Assembly (NCBI GenBank): GCA_944325495.1
Contig: CALVAD010000016.1
Span: 1-37,657 of the forward strand
Source: an uncultured Bacteroidales bacterium
Lineage (GTDB): Bacteria; Bacteroidota; Bacteroidia; Bacteroidales; UBA932
Direction: 5' to 3'
DNA length: 37,657 bases
How positions within the stretch are numbered: position 1 is the stretch's first letter; each line of letters starts with the position of its first letter. The notes under the pieces are model-generated. The model saw nothing but the letters and a program-made list of their open reading frames with translations. It ran no database searches and had not been told where the DNA came from. Made by a program: the position numbers and the translations under genes. Shown in pieces: positions 18,906 through 27,529 of this stretch.

Positions 18906-20246
18906 ATGCAGATAATATTGCTTTCCGGCGGTTCCGGGAAAAGACTGTGGCCGCTCTCCAATGAGGCCCGTTCCAAACAGTTCCTTCCGCTTCTGGCTTC
19001 ACCTTCAGGCGGCAAGGAGTCCATGGTGCAGAGGGTGGTGCGCCAGCTCGGCGAGGCCGGAATCGACGCCGAACTCACCGTGGCGACCAACGCGGCGCAG
19101 CGTGACATAATAATCAACCAGCTCGGGGACAGGGTCGGCATAGTCGCCGAACCCGAACGCCGCGACACTTTCCCCGCCATAGCTCTGTCCTGCACATGGC
19201 TCTCTCTCGGGAAATCCTGCCCCGCTGACGAGGTGGTGGTGGTGATGCCCTGCGACCCCTATACGGAGAGCGGGTATTTCTCGACCATAGCCCGCATGGC
19301 GGACTGCGTGCGCGAGGGTGCGGCCGAGCTCGTACTGATGGGCATAAAGCCGGCGAACCCTTCGACGCGCTACGGCTATGTGGTCCCCGAGCCGGCGGAG
19401 GCGGGTTGTCCATGGCACAGAGTCTCGCGTTTCACCGAGAAACCCGACGCCGCCACCGCCGTGCGGCTGCTTGAGGAGGGGGCATGGTGGAACGGAGGCG
19501 TATTCGCGTTCAGGCTGGGCTATCTGACGGACATAGTCTCCCGCTATGTCGCGGCGGAAACTTTCGAGGAGCTGCGCGGAAGGTACTCGGAACTGCCGAA
19601 GATAAGTTTCGACTATGAGGTGGTCGAGAAGGCGGAGTCCGTGGCCGTCGTCGCCTACGAAGGGAAATGGAAGGACCTCGGCACCTGGAACGCTCTCTGC
19701 GAGGAGCTTCCGGAGCCCGTGACCGGCAACGGGCTGCTCGGGCCGGGAGCCCGCGGCACCAGCATAGTCAACGAGCTGTCCGTCCCGATCTTCTGCGAGG
19801 GGATAGAGGACGCGATAGTCGCGGCAAGCCCCGACGGCATCCTGGTGTCGGCCAAGAAGACTTCGGAGAACATCAAGTCCTATGTGGAGCATCTTGTCGA
19901 CAGACCGATGTACGAGGAGCGTCGCTGGGGCACCTACCGGGTGCTGGACAGGACCAAGGGACCGGACGGGGTCGAATCCCTGACCAAGAACCTTTTCCTC
20001 AAGGCCGGCTGCAACATAAGCTACCAGCGCCATAATTTCCGCGAGGAGGTGTGGACTTTCGTCAGCGGCTGCGGTTCCGTAAGGTTCGAAGGGGGAGAAA
20101 AGGAAGTCAGGGCCGGAGACGTGGTGCACATACGCCGGGGCGAACTGCACGGTCTCAAGGCCCTGACACCCTTGAATCTGATTGAAGTCCAGATCGGCAC
20201 CAGGCTCGTCGAAGAGGACATCGAACGGCTGGAGCTGACCTGGTAG
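18906..20246 (+). CDS. manC: Mannose-1-phosphate guanylyltransferase with C-terminal cupin domain
   Basis: ManC makes GDP-mannose from mannose-1-phosphate and GTP. The N-terminal nucleotidyltransferase domain begins IILLSGGSGKRLWPLSNE, followed by SKQFLPLL; the second signature is RFTEKPDAATAV and the third region WNGGVFAFR. The C-terminal cupin (about residues 340-446), with YQRHNFREEVWTFVSG, RRGELHGL and LIEVQIGTRLVEEDI, corresponds to the isomerase-type domain of bifunctional ManC proteins. Whether it isomerises mannose-6-phosphate is not certain. The protein is 446 residues, slightly shorter than the usual 470-480. Its ATG directly follows the stop of the dehydratase gene. The convergent phosphohexomutase gene ends only 6 bases away. 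Confidence 0.92.
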   Translation: MQIILLSGGSGKRLWPLSNEARSKQFLPLLASPSGGKESMVQRVVRQLGEAGIDAELTVATNAAQRDIIINQLGDRVGIVAEPERRDTFPAIALSCTWLSLGKSCPADEVVVVMPCDPYTESGYFSTIARMADCVREGAAELVLMGIKPANPSTRYGYVVPEPAEAGCPWHRVSRFTEKPDAATAVRLLEEGAWWNGGVFAFRLGYLTDIVSRYVAAETFEELRGRYSELPKISFDYEVVEKAESVAVVAYEGKWKDLGTWNALCEELPEPVTGNGLLGPGARGTSIVNELSVPIFCEGIEDAIVAASPDGILVSAKKTSENIKSYVEHLVDRPMYEERRWGTYRVLDRTKGPDGVESLTKNLFLKAGCNISYQRHNFREEVWTFVSGCGSVRFEGGEKEVRAGDVVHIRRGELHGLKALTPLNLIEVQIGTRLVEEDIERLELTW

Positions 20247-20252
20247 TACTTG

Positions 20253-21914
20253 CTATTTGCAGAACTGCTGCTTCAGAGCCTCGATCTTGGCGTCGGCGTC
20301 GGCGCCCTTGGCCCCGAAGTAGAACTTTATCTTGGGCTCGGTGCCCGAAGGACGGACGGAGACTACGTCCCCCGCTTCATCGAAGAACTGCAGCACATTG
20401 GACGAAGGCTGCCCGGTCTTCTCGGGTTCGAGATAGTCGACTACCTTTGTTACCGGAGAGCCGCAGAGCTCCCTGGGAGGGTTCGCGCGGAGTTCCGCCA
20501 TCATCTGCTGGATCTCGCGTGCGCCGGAGACGCCCTTGCGCACCACTGACACGAGACCTTCCTTGCGGTAGCCGTACTCGCGGTATATCTTCTGCAGCAG
20601 GCCGTAGAGCGTGAGACCCTGGTCCGCCGCCCATGCGGCGCATTCGGCGACCATCATGGCGCTGACCTGGGCGTCCTTGTCGCGCACGAACTGCCCGACG
20701 TTGAAGCCGTAACTCTCCTCGCCTCCGCAGATGAACTCGCCTGTGGCTTCGTTGCGCTTGACGACTTCGGCTATGTATTTGAAGCCTGTGAGCACATTGT
20801 ACACGGGCACTCCGAAACTTCTGCATATTTCGGTAATGAGTTCGGTGGTGACTATGGTCTTGACGACATATTTGCCCTCTCCCAGCGTTCCGAGTTCCTT
20901 GCGGCGGCTCAATATGTAATAGGTGAGCATGGATGCGGTCTGGTTGCCATTCATCAGAACCATCTTCCCCTGGTCGTCGCGCACGGCGATTCCGAGCCTG
21001 TCGGCGTCGGGGTCGGTGCCCATGACGAGGTCGGCTCCGGTCTCCTCGGCCTTTTCGAGCGCGAGCTTGAGAGCCGCGGGCTCTTCCGGATTAGGGGATA
21101 TCACGGTCGGGAAGTTGCCGTCGGAGATGTCCTGCTCGGGCACATGGATGATGTTCCTGAATCCGAGCTTTCCGAGAATCTCGGGCACGAGGCGCACTCC
21201 GCAGCCGTGAAGTGGAGTGTAGACTATCTTGAGGTCCCCGTGCCTGCGGCAGGCTTCGGGGCTGAGACTCAGCGAGAGCAGGTCGCGCACATAGCATTCG
21301 TCGACATCGGCGCCCATGGCCTCGATCTCCCCGCAGCGGAGTCCGGCCTTGAACCTGACCATGGACGGGTCGCTTATCTTGGCCACCTCGGCGACGATCT
21401 CCTTGTCGACCGGCGAAGTGACCTGGCCGCCGTCGGACCAGCTTACCTTGTAGCCGTTGTATTCCTTGGGGTTGTGAGAGGCGGTTATCATTATGCCGGC
21501 GACGGCCTTCTTGAGGCGCACCGCATAGCTCATCTCGGGCGTGGGGCGGATATTGTCGAAGATGTAGACATGGATTCCGTTGGCGGACAGGACTTCCGCG
21601 GCGATTTTGGCGAACTCCTTGCTGTTGTTGCGCGAATCATAGGAAATGCAGACCTTGGGGTCGTCGCCGTCGTAGTGCGAGAGAATGTAGTTCGCGAGTC
21701 CCTGGGTGGCCATCCCGACAGTGTATCTGTTCATCCTGTTGGTGCCGACTCCCATGATGCCGCGCAGGCCTCCGGTGCCGAACTCAAGATTCTTGCCGAA
21801 CGCGTCCTCGAGCTCCGCGGGGTCGCCTCCGAGCATCTGGCGGACTTTCATCTTGGTTTCCTGATCGAAATCTCCTTCGAGCCATGCCCTGGCTCTGGTT
21901 TCAAATTCTTTCAT
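20253..21914 (-). CDS. Phosphohexomutase (phosphoglucomutase/phosphomannomutase family)
   Basis: This enzyme interconverts hexose 6- and 1-phosphates. The protein has 553 residues and belongs to the alpha-D-phosphohexomutase superfamily, long type. The phosphoserine loop is TASHNP (S146), the metal-binding loop is GTDPDADRLG (about 301-306), the sugar-binding loop is GGEESYGF, and the phosphate-binding loop is VRPSGTEPKIKFY. All four active-site loops are intact. It could supply glucose-1-phosphate to RfbA and mannose-1-phosphate to ManC, both encoded next door. The gene faces manC tail to tail with a 6-base gap and no terminator between them. The -7 element TATTTTTG lies 42 bases before its start. 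Substrate preference between glucose and mannose cannot be settled from sequence. Confidence 0.94.
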   Translation of the reverse strand: MKEFETRARAWLEGDFDQETKMKVRQMLGGDPAELEDAFGKNLEFGTGGLRGIMGVGTNRMNRYTVGMATQGLANYILSHYDGDDPKVCISYDSRNNSKEFAKIAAEVLSANGIHVYIFDNIRPTPEMSYAVRLKKAVAGIMITASHNPKEYNGYKVSWSDGGQVTSPVDKEIVAEVAKISDPSMVRFKAGLRCGEIEAMGADVDECYVRDLLSLSLSPEACRRHGDLKIVYTPLHGCGVRLVPEILGKLGFRNIIHVPEQDISDGNFPTVISPNPEEPAALKLALEKAEETGADLVMGTDPDADRLGIAVRDDQGKMVLMNGNQTASMLTYYILSRRKELGTLGEGKYVVKTIVTTELITEICRSFGVPVYNVLTGFKYIAEVVKRNEATGEFICGGEESYGFNVGQFVRDKDAQVSAMMVAECAAWAADQGLTLYGLLQKIYREYGYRKEGLVSVVRKGVSGAREIQQMMAELRANPPRELCGSPVTKVVDYLEPEKTGQPSSNVLQFFDEAGDVVSVRPSGTEPKIKFYFGAKGADADAKIEALKQQFCK

Positions 21915-21935
21915 CGGTATGTGGTTTTATGTTAG

Positions 21936-23141
21936 GTGACACATTCACGTATCTCTCAAAAATACGAAAAATTCAGGAAAATTGTACCGATATTTGCCGG
22001 CGTGAAGCAGAAAAAGAGCTTTTCGGAAATACTCGTGTCCCTTGAGGACGCCGCGGCGCGCAAGGTGGCGGGAAAGCTGCCGGCCTGGTCGGGCATCGAC
22101 ATCGACCTTCCGGGCTCGCTCGCGCTCGAGCAATGTTCGTCTTCGGCGGCCGCGGCCTATAAGGCCGGTCTCGCCAAGGAGAGGGCCGGCGGCCGTCTGG
22201 ACTGCGTCTGCGACATCACCGGAGGCCTCGGTTCCGACAGCGCGGCTTTCGCTGCCGAAGCGGGAAGGCTCCTGTATGTGGAAAGGAATCCCCGGCTCGT
22301 CGAGGCCGCAAGGAAGAACTTCCGTGCGCTGGGGCTCCGCAATGTCGAATTCCGCTGCGAGGAGGTCGGTCCGGAGAGCGAACTGCCGGAATGCGGGCTG
22401 ATCTACGCCGACCCGGCCCGGCGCGGCGACACCGGCCGCAAGCTCTTCCGGCTGGAGGACTGCTCTCCGGACATCGGCACTCTCGCCCCGTTTCTGCTGG
22501 ACAGGTCGCCGATGCTCATGGTCAAGCTTTCTCCCATGGCCGACATTTCCGTACTGCTCGGGAGTTTCGGCTCAGTCCTGAGGGAAATCCATGTCGTGGG
22601 GCTGGGCGGTGAGGTCAAGGAACTGCTGTGCCTGCTGCAGCGCGGCAACCGGTCCTTCGACGGCATATTCGCCGCGGAGCTCGGCGCCGCGGAAGGCGGC
22701 GGTGACGAAATCTTCTTTTTCCGACCCCGGGAGGAACAGTCCGCGCCGCTTCTTCTCGCCGGGGGCCTGTCTCCCGGCCAGGTGCTGCTGGAGCCCGTCT
22801 CCTGCATGCTGAAATCCGGCGCTTTCAGGCTTCCGTGCGTCCGTTACGGCCTCGGGAAACTGGCTCCGTCGACGCATCTCTATATCGCGGAATCTTCGGG
22901 GCTGCCTCCGGCAGGGCTTTTCCGGAGATTCATGATAAAGGAGATTCTTCCGCTGAACGCCGCCTCGCTCCGGGAACTGAAGTCCAGACGGCTCAGGGCC
23001 GATGTGAGCGCGCGCAACATCCGCATGGACAGCGCGGAACTGGCCCGCAGGCTCGGCTGCGTCTCCGGAAGCCTGCATGTTTTCGGCTGTTCCACCGCCT
23101 GCTCGGGGAATGTGCTGCTGCTGACGGAAAGGATTGTCTGA
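21936..23141 (+). CDS. THUMP-like class I SAM-dependent methyltransferase (PG_1098 family)
   Basis: A predicted methyltransferase, probably acting on RNA, of a family common in Bacteroidetes. The conserved lead-in LALEQCSSSAAAAYKA is followed by the SAM-binding motif DITGGLGSDSAAFA, an acidic strand end (LYVERNP) and the family motif YADPARRGDTGRKLF. The C-terminal 100 residues match the THUMP-like domain region seen in this family. The protein has 401 residues from the GTG at 21936; another GTG at 22002 is possible, and no ATG is available nearby. The first 30 bases of the gene also hold the minus-strand promoter of the phosphohexomutase gene, so the start is uncertain. The target is unknown. 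Confidence 0.85.
   Translation: MTHSRISQKYEKFRKIVPIFAGVKQKKSFSEILVSLEDAAARKVAGKLPAWSGIDIDLPGSLALEQCSSSAAAAYKAGLAKERAGGRLDCVCDITGGLGSDSAAFAAEAGRLLYVERNPRLVEAARKNFRALGLRNVEFRCEEVGPESELPECGLIYADPARRGDTGRKLFRLEDCSPDIGTLAPFLLDRSPMLMVKLSPMADISVLLGSFGSVLREIHVVGLGGEVKELLCLLQRGNRSFDGIFAAELGAAEGGGDEIFFFRPREEQSAPLLLAGGLSPGQVLLEPVSCMLKSGAFRLPCVRYGLGKLAPSTHLYIAESSGLPPAGLFRRFMIKEILPLNAASLRELKSRRLRADVSARNIRMDSAELARRLGCVSGSLHVFGCSTACSGNVLLLTERIV
21957..21964 (-). promoter_or_regulatory. -7 element of the phosphohexomutase gene
   Basis: On the minus strand this reads TATTTTTG, a full match to TAnnTTTG. It lies 42 bases before the mutase start and inside the first codons of the divergent methyltransferase frame if that starts at 21936. 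Confidence 0.55.
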
Positions 23142-23143
23142 AA

Positions 23144-23773
23144 TCAGTTCCCCGCCTCCCTGCACCAGGGCGCGAGCGGACATCCCTGGCATTTCGGTCT
23201 AGCGGCCGTGCAGGTATAGCGGCCGTGCAGGATCAGCCAGTGGTGCGCGATGGGGCGCAGCTCCTCGGGGATGTGCCTCTCCAGGTCGAGCTCCACTTCG
23301 CGCACGTTCTTGCCGTCCGAGAGCCCGAGCCTTCTCGCCACGCGGAACACATGGGTGTCCACCGCTATGACCGGCTCGCCCCAGGTTATGGACGCCACCA
23401 CGTTGGCCGTCTTGCGTCCGACGCCGGGCAGGCTCATCAGCCGGTCTATGTCCGAGGGGACCTCTCCTCCGAATTCCGAAACCAGCTTCCGGGCCGTACC
23501 GACCAGGTGCGCGGCCTTGCTGTTGGGATAGGTGACGGACTTTATGTACGGCAGGACTTCCTCCGGACTGGCCGCGGCGAGCTCCTCCGGTCCGGGATAT
23601 GCCTTGAACAGTGCGGGGGTCACCATGTTCACGCGCCTGTCGGTGCACTGCGCGGACAGCATGACGGCTATGAGAAGCTGGAACGGGGAGTCGAAATGCA
23701 GCTCCGACTCGGCGACGGGCACATTGTCGCGGAAGTAGCCTATGATGGCGTCGTATCTCTGCTCCGTGGTCAT
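23144..23773 (-). CDS. nth: Endonuclease III (DNA glycosylase/AP lyase)
   Basis: Nth removes oxidised pyrimidines and cuts abasic sites in base-excision repair. The helix-hairpin-helix motif is LPGVGRKTANVV, with the catalytic lysine, and VDTHVFRVARRLGL carries the catalytic aspartate. The iron-sulfur loop near the C terminus has the C-x6-C-x2-C-x5-C spacing (CTAARPKCQGCPLAPWC). The frame is open from 23788, but the ATG at 23773 overlaps the ftsE stop as ATGA, the usual coupled arrangement, and gives 209 residues beginning MTTEQRYD. The methyltransferase gene ends 2 bases from its stop on the other strand. Confidence 0.95.
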   Translation of the reverse strand: MTTEQRYDAIIGYFRDNVPVAESELHFDSPFQLLIAVMLSAQCTDRRVNMVTPALFKAYPGPEELAAASPEEVLPYIKSVTYPNSKAAHLVGTARKLVSEFGGEVPSDIDRLMSLPGVGRKTANVVASITWGEPVIAVDTHVFRVARRLGLSDGKNVREVELDLERHIPEELRPIAHHWLILHGRYTCTAARPKCQGCPLAPWCREAGN

Positions 23774-24453
23774 TTGATCTCCAGGCATGCTTCGTCCCTG
23801 GTCTCGAAGACGCGTCCCGGATAGCGCCCGCAGATGCTGCGGTTGTGCGTGACCATGACTATCGCGGTCCCTTTGGACGAGTTTATCTTCTGCAGCAGCT
23901 GCAGAATCTCCTCGGCCGTCTCCTCGTCGAGATTGCCGGTGGGTTCGTCGGCCAGTATGACTTCAGGTTCGTTCAGTATGGCGCGCGCGATGGCTATTCT
24001 CTGCTGTTCCCCTCCGGAGAGCTGGTGAGGCATCTTGTGGGCCTTGGTCTGCATGCCCACGGCTTCGAGCACCTGCTGTATGCGCGCCTCCATGCTTCTG
24101 GCGTCCTTCCATCCCGTGGCGTTGAGCACGAACGACAGGTTGTCGTGCACCGTCCTGTCCATCAGCAGCTGGAAGTCCTGGAACACGACCCCGAGCTTCC
24201 TGCGCAGGAAGGGTATGTCCTTCTCCCTGATGGTGCGGAGATTGAATCCGCAGACCTCGCCCTTGCCTTTCAGCAGCCGGTTCTCCGCCGTCATCGTGCG
24301 GATTATGGAGGTCTTCCCGGTGCCCACCTTGCCCACTATGTAGACGGTCTGGCCGGCAAGGACGTTCATGTCCAGCCCGTACACCACGGGGTTCTCACCG
24401 TTCAGTATGTCCGCTCCGGAGAATGAGATTATGGGGGAACTGTCGTTGCTCAT
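23770..24453 (-). CDS. ftsE: Cell-division ABC transporter ATP-binding protein FtsE
   Basis: FtsE works with the membrane protein FtsX to control peptidoglycan hydrolases at the division site. The protein has 227 residues. Walker A is GKVGTGKTS (Val in place of the commoner Ser or Pro), the Q-loop is VVFQDFQLL, the signature is QLSGGEQQR, Walker B is [12 protein letters not shown], and the H-loop is VTHN. The [15 protein letters not shown] stretch is typical of FtsE rather than of LolD. The stop overlaps nth by 4 bases. No ftsX lies in this window, unlike the ftsE-ftsX pairing of proteobacteria. A -7 element TATATTTG lies 43 bases before the start. Confidence 0.88.
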   Translation of the reverse strand: MSNDSSPIISFSGADILNGENPVVYGLDMNVLAGQTVYIVGKVGTGKTSIIRTMTAENRLLKGKGEVCGFNLRTIREKDIPFLRRKLGVVFQDFQLLMDRTVHDNLSFVLNATGWKDARSMEARIQQVLEAVGMQTKAHKMPHQLSGGEQQRIAIARAILNEPEVILADEPTGNLDEETAEEILQLLQKINSSKGTAIVMVTHNRSICGRYPGRVFETRDEACLEIK

Positions 24454-24496
24454 GGGCAGGAAAATTTTGGCGCAGCCGGATATTTGGCTGACAGGA

Positions 24497-24504
24497 CAAA
24501 TATA
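24497..24504 (-). promoter_or_regulatory. -7 element of ftsE
   Basis: On the minus strand this reads TATATTTG, a full TAnnTTTG match. It faces the plus-strand -7 element at 24517 and occupies that promoter's expected -33 area. Confidence 0.5.
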
Positions 24505-24516
24505 GAAAAAATTGAG

Positions 24517-24524
24517 TAGATTTG
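24517..24524 (+). promoter_or_regulatory. -7 element of the TPR gene
   Basis: TAGATTTG matches TAnnTTTG and lies 27 bases before the start of the TPR protein. No TTG is seen 20 bases upstream. Confidence 0.5.
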
Positions 24525-24551
24525 TAAATTAATGGTAATTAGTTTGACGAT

Positions 24552-27527
24552 ATGAGAATCAGAAAGACGGCGCTCGCACTGCTGGTGCTGATGCTGCTTC
24601 CGTCCGCGGCGTCAGCCGCCCCGTCCGACAGGAACGAAGGCTGGCGCGAGGCCCTCGAGCTGTATCGCGGAGGAATGTATGAGAGGGCGAGAGCCATTTT
24701 CGAGAGTATCGCCCCGGACGCGGCATCCGAAGGCTACGCTGTGCTGTGCGCGCTGAAGATGCGGTCCGACGACTGCGGCGAGGTCATGGCGGAATACGAC
24801 AGGCGCTATCCTTCCACGGCTCTGACGGGCCGGATAAGGTTCGAGAACGCCCGCATACTTTTCGACGAGGGGAAATACGGAGAGGCGTCGCTCGAACTTT
24901 CGAAGGTGCCCGCCACCGCGCTCGCGGATGCGGAGACGCCGGAATACATGTTCAAGTGCGGCTACAGCGCCTTCTCGGTCGGGCGTGATCCGGAGGCGCT
25001 GCAGTTCTTCACGATACTGGACGCGCTGGATCATTCGGAATTCACCGCGCCCGGGCAGTATGTCTCGGGAGTGATACACTACAACGCCGGGCGTTTCGCC
25101 GAAGCGGAGAGCTGCTTCTCGAAGGCCGCTTCCGACCCGCGCTTCACCGCGCTCACCAACTTCTATATCGTCGACTGCGAGTTCAACCGCAAGAACTACG
25201 AGTATGTGGTCGATCAGGGCGTGATGATCTATGAGGACGCGCCCGAGGAGCGCAAGGACAGGCTGGCGAGGATAATCTCCGAATCGTATCTCATACTGGG
25301 CGACGTGGAGAGCGCCCGCGCCTATTACGAGCGGCTTTCGCAGAAGAACGCCATGAACCGCAAGGACCTGTTCTACGCGGGCACGGTGCTGTATTCGGTG
25401 CACGACTATCAGGGGGCTATCGACAACTACAGCAAGATGAGCGACCGCAGCGACTCGCTCGGCCAGATAGCGAACTATCATCTCGGCAACGCCTACATAC
25501 GCACGCGGAACCAGGTGGCCGCGATGGAGGCGTTCAGGGAGGCTGCCTCCGTGAACTACGACGCGCGCATGACCGAGGACGCGGCTTTCAATTACGCCAA
25601 GCTCGCTTTCGACCTCAACAAGGACACCTCCGGTTTCGCCGACTACATAAAGCGCTATTCGACAAGGACGAGGGGAGTGCAGATCTATGGGTACATGGCC
25701 CTCGCGGCGCTCTACGACAGGGACTATGCGGCCGCGATAGACGCCTACGACAACATAGACGAGCTCTCGCCGGACATGCGGAACAACTACACCAAGGCCA
25801 ATTTCCTGCGCGGGCGGCAGCTCTTCGAGAGCGGGTCCTACCGCGACGCGGCCCCCTATTTCCGGGCGACGGCCTATTATCTTCCGAAGACCGACAGGCT
25901 CAACCAGTATGCGCGCTACTGGCTCGCGGAGACCTATTACCGCAGCGGCAGCTATGAAGAGGCGGCCTCGGTGTTCACGGAACTGCACAACGGCTCCGCG
26001 CTCTACAACCGCGAGGAGGGCCGCATCCTGCCTTACAACATAGGCTACTGCCATTTCAAGCTTCAGGACTATGAGACCGCGGCGCGCTGGTTCGACACCT
26101 ATATCTTCTCTGGCGACCCCACGCACAGGGAGGACGCGATGAACCGGCGGGCCGACTGCGATTTCGGCCGGCATGACTACAAGGCCGCGGCGGATTCCTA
26201 CAGGAAGGTGCTGGACGAATTCTTCGGCCCCGACGACATATATCCATACTATCAGCAGGCCATCTCCTACGGCCTCGACGGCGACCTCAAGCGCAAGATG
26301 ACCACGCTGATGCAGGTGGGAGGCGCGTCACCCGACGCCTGGCTGTATTCCGAAGCTCTCTACGAGCTCGGCCGCACGCAGCTGGAGCTCAAGATGAACG
26401 ACGAGGCGGTGCAGAGTTTCTCCAGGCTTCGCGCCACGACCAAAGACAGCGTCTTCGTGGCGAAGGCGCTCTCCGGGCTCGGGCTGGTCTACAGGAACAT
26501 GTCCCAGTACGACAAGGCCCTGGAGTACTACGACGAGCTCGCGCATCTGATGCCGGGCAGCGAATATGCGGAAGAGGCGATGCTGGCCATCGAGTCGATC
26601 TTCCAGACGCGCAAGGAGCCGGAGAAGTTCCTGGAGTACATGGAGAAGCATTCTCTGGCCGGGGAGCTCGGCGGAGACGACAAGGAGAAGATATATTTCA
26701 ATACGGCCGAGCAGCTGTATCTTGCGGGAAGCTATGGCGAGACCGTCAATTCCGCACTGAAATATCTCGACAGCTTCCCCGACAGCGGCAACGCGGCTCA
26801 GGTCAAGTTCTATCTGGCCGAGTCGTACAGGGCTCTCGGCCAGAAGGAGAAGGCGTGCGACTGGTATGCCGAGGCCAGGGGCGCCGTTTCCGAACCTGCG
26901 TTCGCCGAGATGTCCACGCTGCGCTATGCTGAGCTTTCATACGAGCTGGAACGCTACCAGAATGCCTACGAAGGCTATTCGGCGCTCCGGGAAATGACAA
27001 GGATAGAGACGAACCGGGCTGCCGCCGAAACAGGAATGATGCGCTCGGCGTATCGCTGCAAGAATTATGACGCGGCCGTCGCGGCCGGGGGTATGGTCTC
27101 CGGGGACGCGTCGGCGGGCGATGACCTCAAGAGGGAGGCCCGCTATGTGATGGCGAAGTCCTGCCTGGCCCTGTCGCGAAGGGACGAGGCCATGGAGATG
27201 TTCGCCGCCCTTGCCGCCGAGGCTTCGACCCCCGAAGGGGCGGAAGCCAGCTACATGCTGGTGCAGAACTGTTTCGACACCGGCGATTTCGACGGGGTCG
27301 AGAAGGCGGTCTACACGTTCTCCCAGGTTGCCGGCAGCCAGTCATACTGGCTCGCCAAGGCTTACCTGGTGCTCGGGGACTCCTTTGCCGAGAGAGGCAA
27401 CTACGCCCAGGCCAAGGCTACATACGAGAGCATACGCGACGGCTATCAGCCGTCCGGAGCCGGCGACGACGTGCCTGACAATGTCAGGATGAGGCTCGAA
27501 AGACTTGAAACCCTAATTGCCGAGTGA
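24552..27527 (+). CDS. Large periplasmic TPR-repeat protein
   Basis: The protein has 991 residues. The N terminus MRIRKTALALLVLMLLPSAA followed by SAAPS is a Sec signal peptide, so it should be exported. The rest is almost wholly helical tetratricopeptide-like repeats. Recurrent A-x-x-x-Y/F patterns such as YDKALEYYDELAHLMPGS, YRSGSYEEAASVFTEL and GNYAQAKATYESI run to the C terminus, giving an estimated 20 or more repeats. TPR proteins serve as scaffolds, and no catalytic motif is seen. Its stop overlaps or nearly touches the start of an outer-membrane barrel gene, so the pair is coupled and may act together in envelope assembly. The specific role is unknown. Confidence 0.88.
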   Translation: MRIRKTALALLVLMLLPSAASAAPSDRNEGWREALELYRGGMYERARAIFESIAPDAASEGYAVLCALKMRSDDCGEVMAEYDRRYPSTALTGRIRFENARILFDEGKYGEASLELSKVPATALADAETPEYMFKCGYSAFSVGRDPEALQFFTILDALDHSEFTAPGQYVSGVIHYNAGRFAEAESCFSKAASDPRFTALTNFYIVDCEFNRKNYEYVVDQGVMIYEDAPEERKDRLARIISESYLILGDVESARAYYERLSQKNAMNRKDLFYAGTVLYSVHDYQGAIDNYSKMSDRSDSLGQIANYHLGNAYIRTRNQVAAMEAFREAASVNYDARMTEDAAFNYAKLAFDLNKDTSGFADYIKRYSTRTRGVQIYGYMALAALYDRDYAAAIDAYDNIDELSPDMRNNYTKANFLRGRQLFESGSYRDAAPYFRATAYYLPKTDRLNQYARYWLAETYYRSGSYEEAASVFTELHNGSALYNREEGRILPYNIGYCHFKLQDYETAARWFDTYIFSGDPTHREDAMNRRADCDFGRHDYKAAADSYRKVLDEFFGPDDIYPYYQQAISYGLDGDLKRKMTTLMQVGGASPDAWLYSEALYELGRTQLELKMNDEAVQSFSRLRATTKDSVFVAKALSGLGLVYRNMSQYDKALEYYDELAHLMPGSEYAEEAMLAIESIFQTRKEPEKFLEYMEKHSLAGELGGDDKEKIYFNTAEQLYLAGSYGETVNSALKYLDSFPDSGNAAQVKFYLAESYRALGQKEKACDWYAEARGAVSEPAFAEMSTLRYAELSYELERYQNAYEGYSALREMTRIETNRAAAETGMMRSAYRCKNYDAAVAAGGMVSGDASAGDDLKREARYVMAKSCLALSRRDEAMEMFAALAAEASTPEGAEASYMLVQNCFDTGDFDGVEKAVYTFSQVAGSQSYWLAKAYLVLGDSFAERGNYAQAKATYESIRDGYQPSGAGDDVPDNVRMRLERLETLIAE

Positions 27528-27529
27528 AA

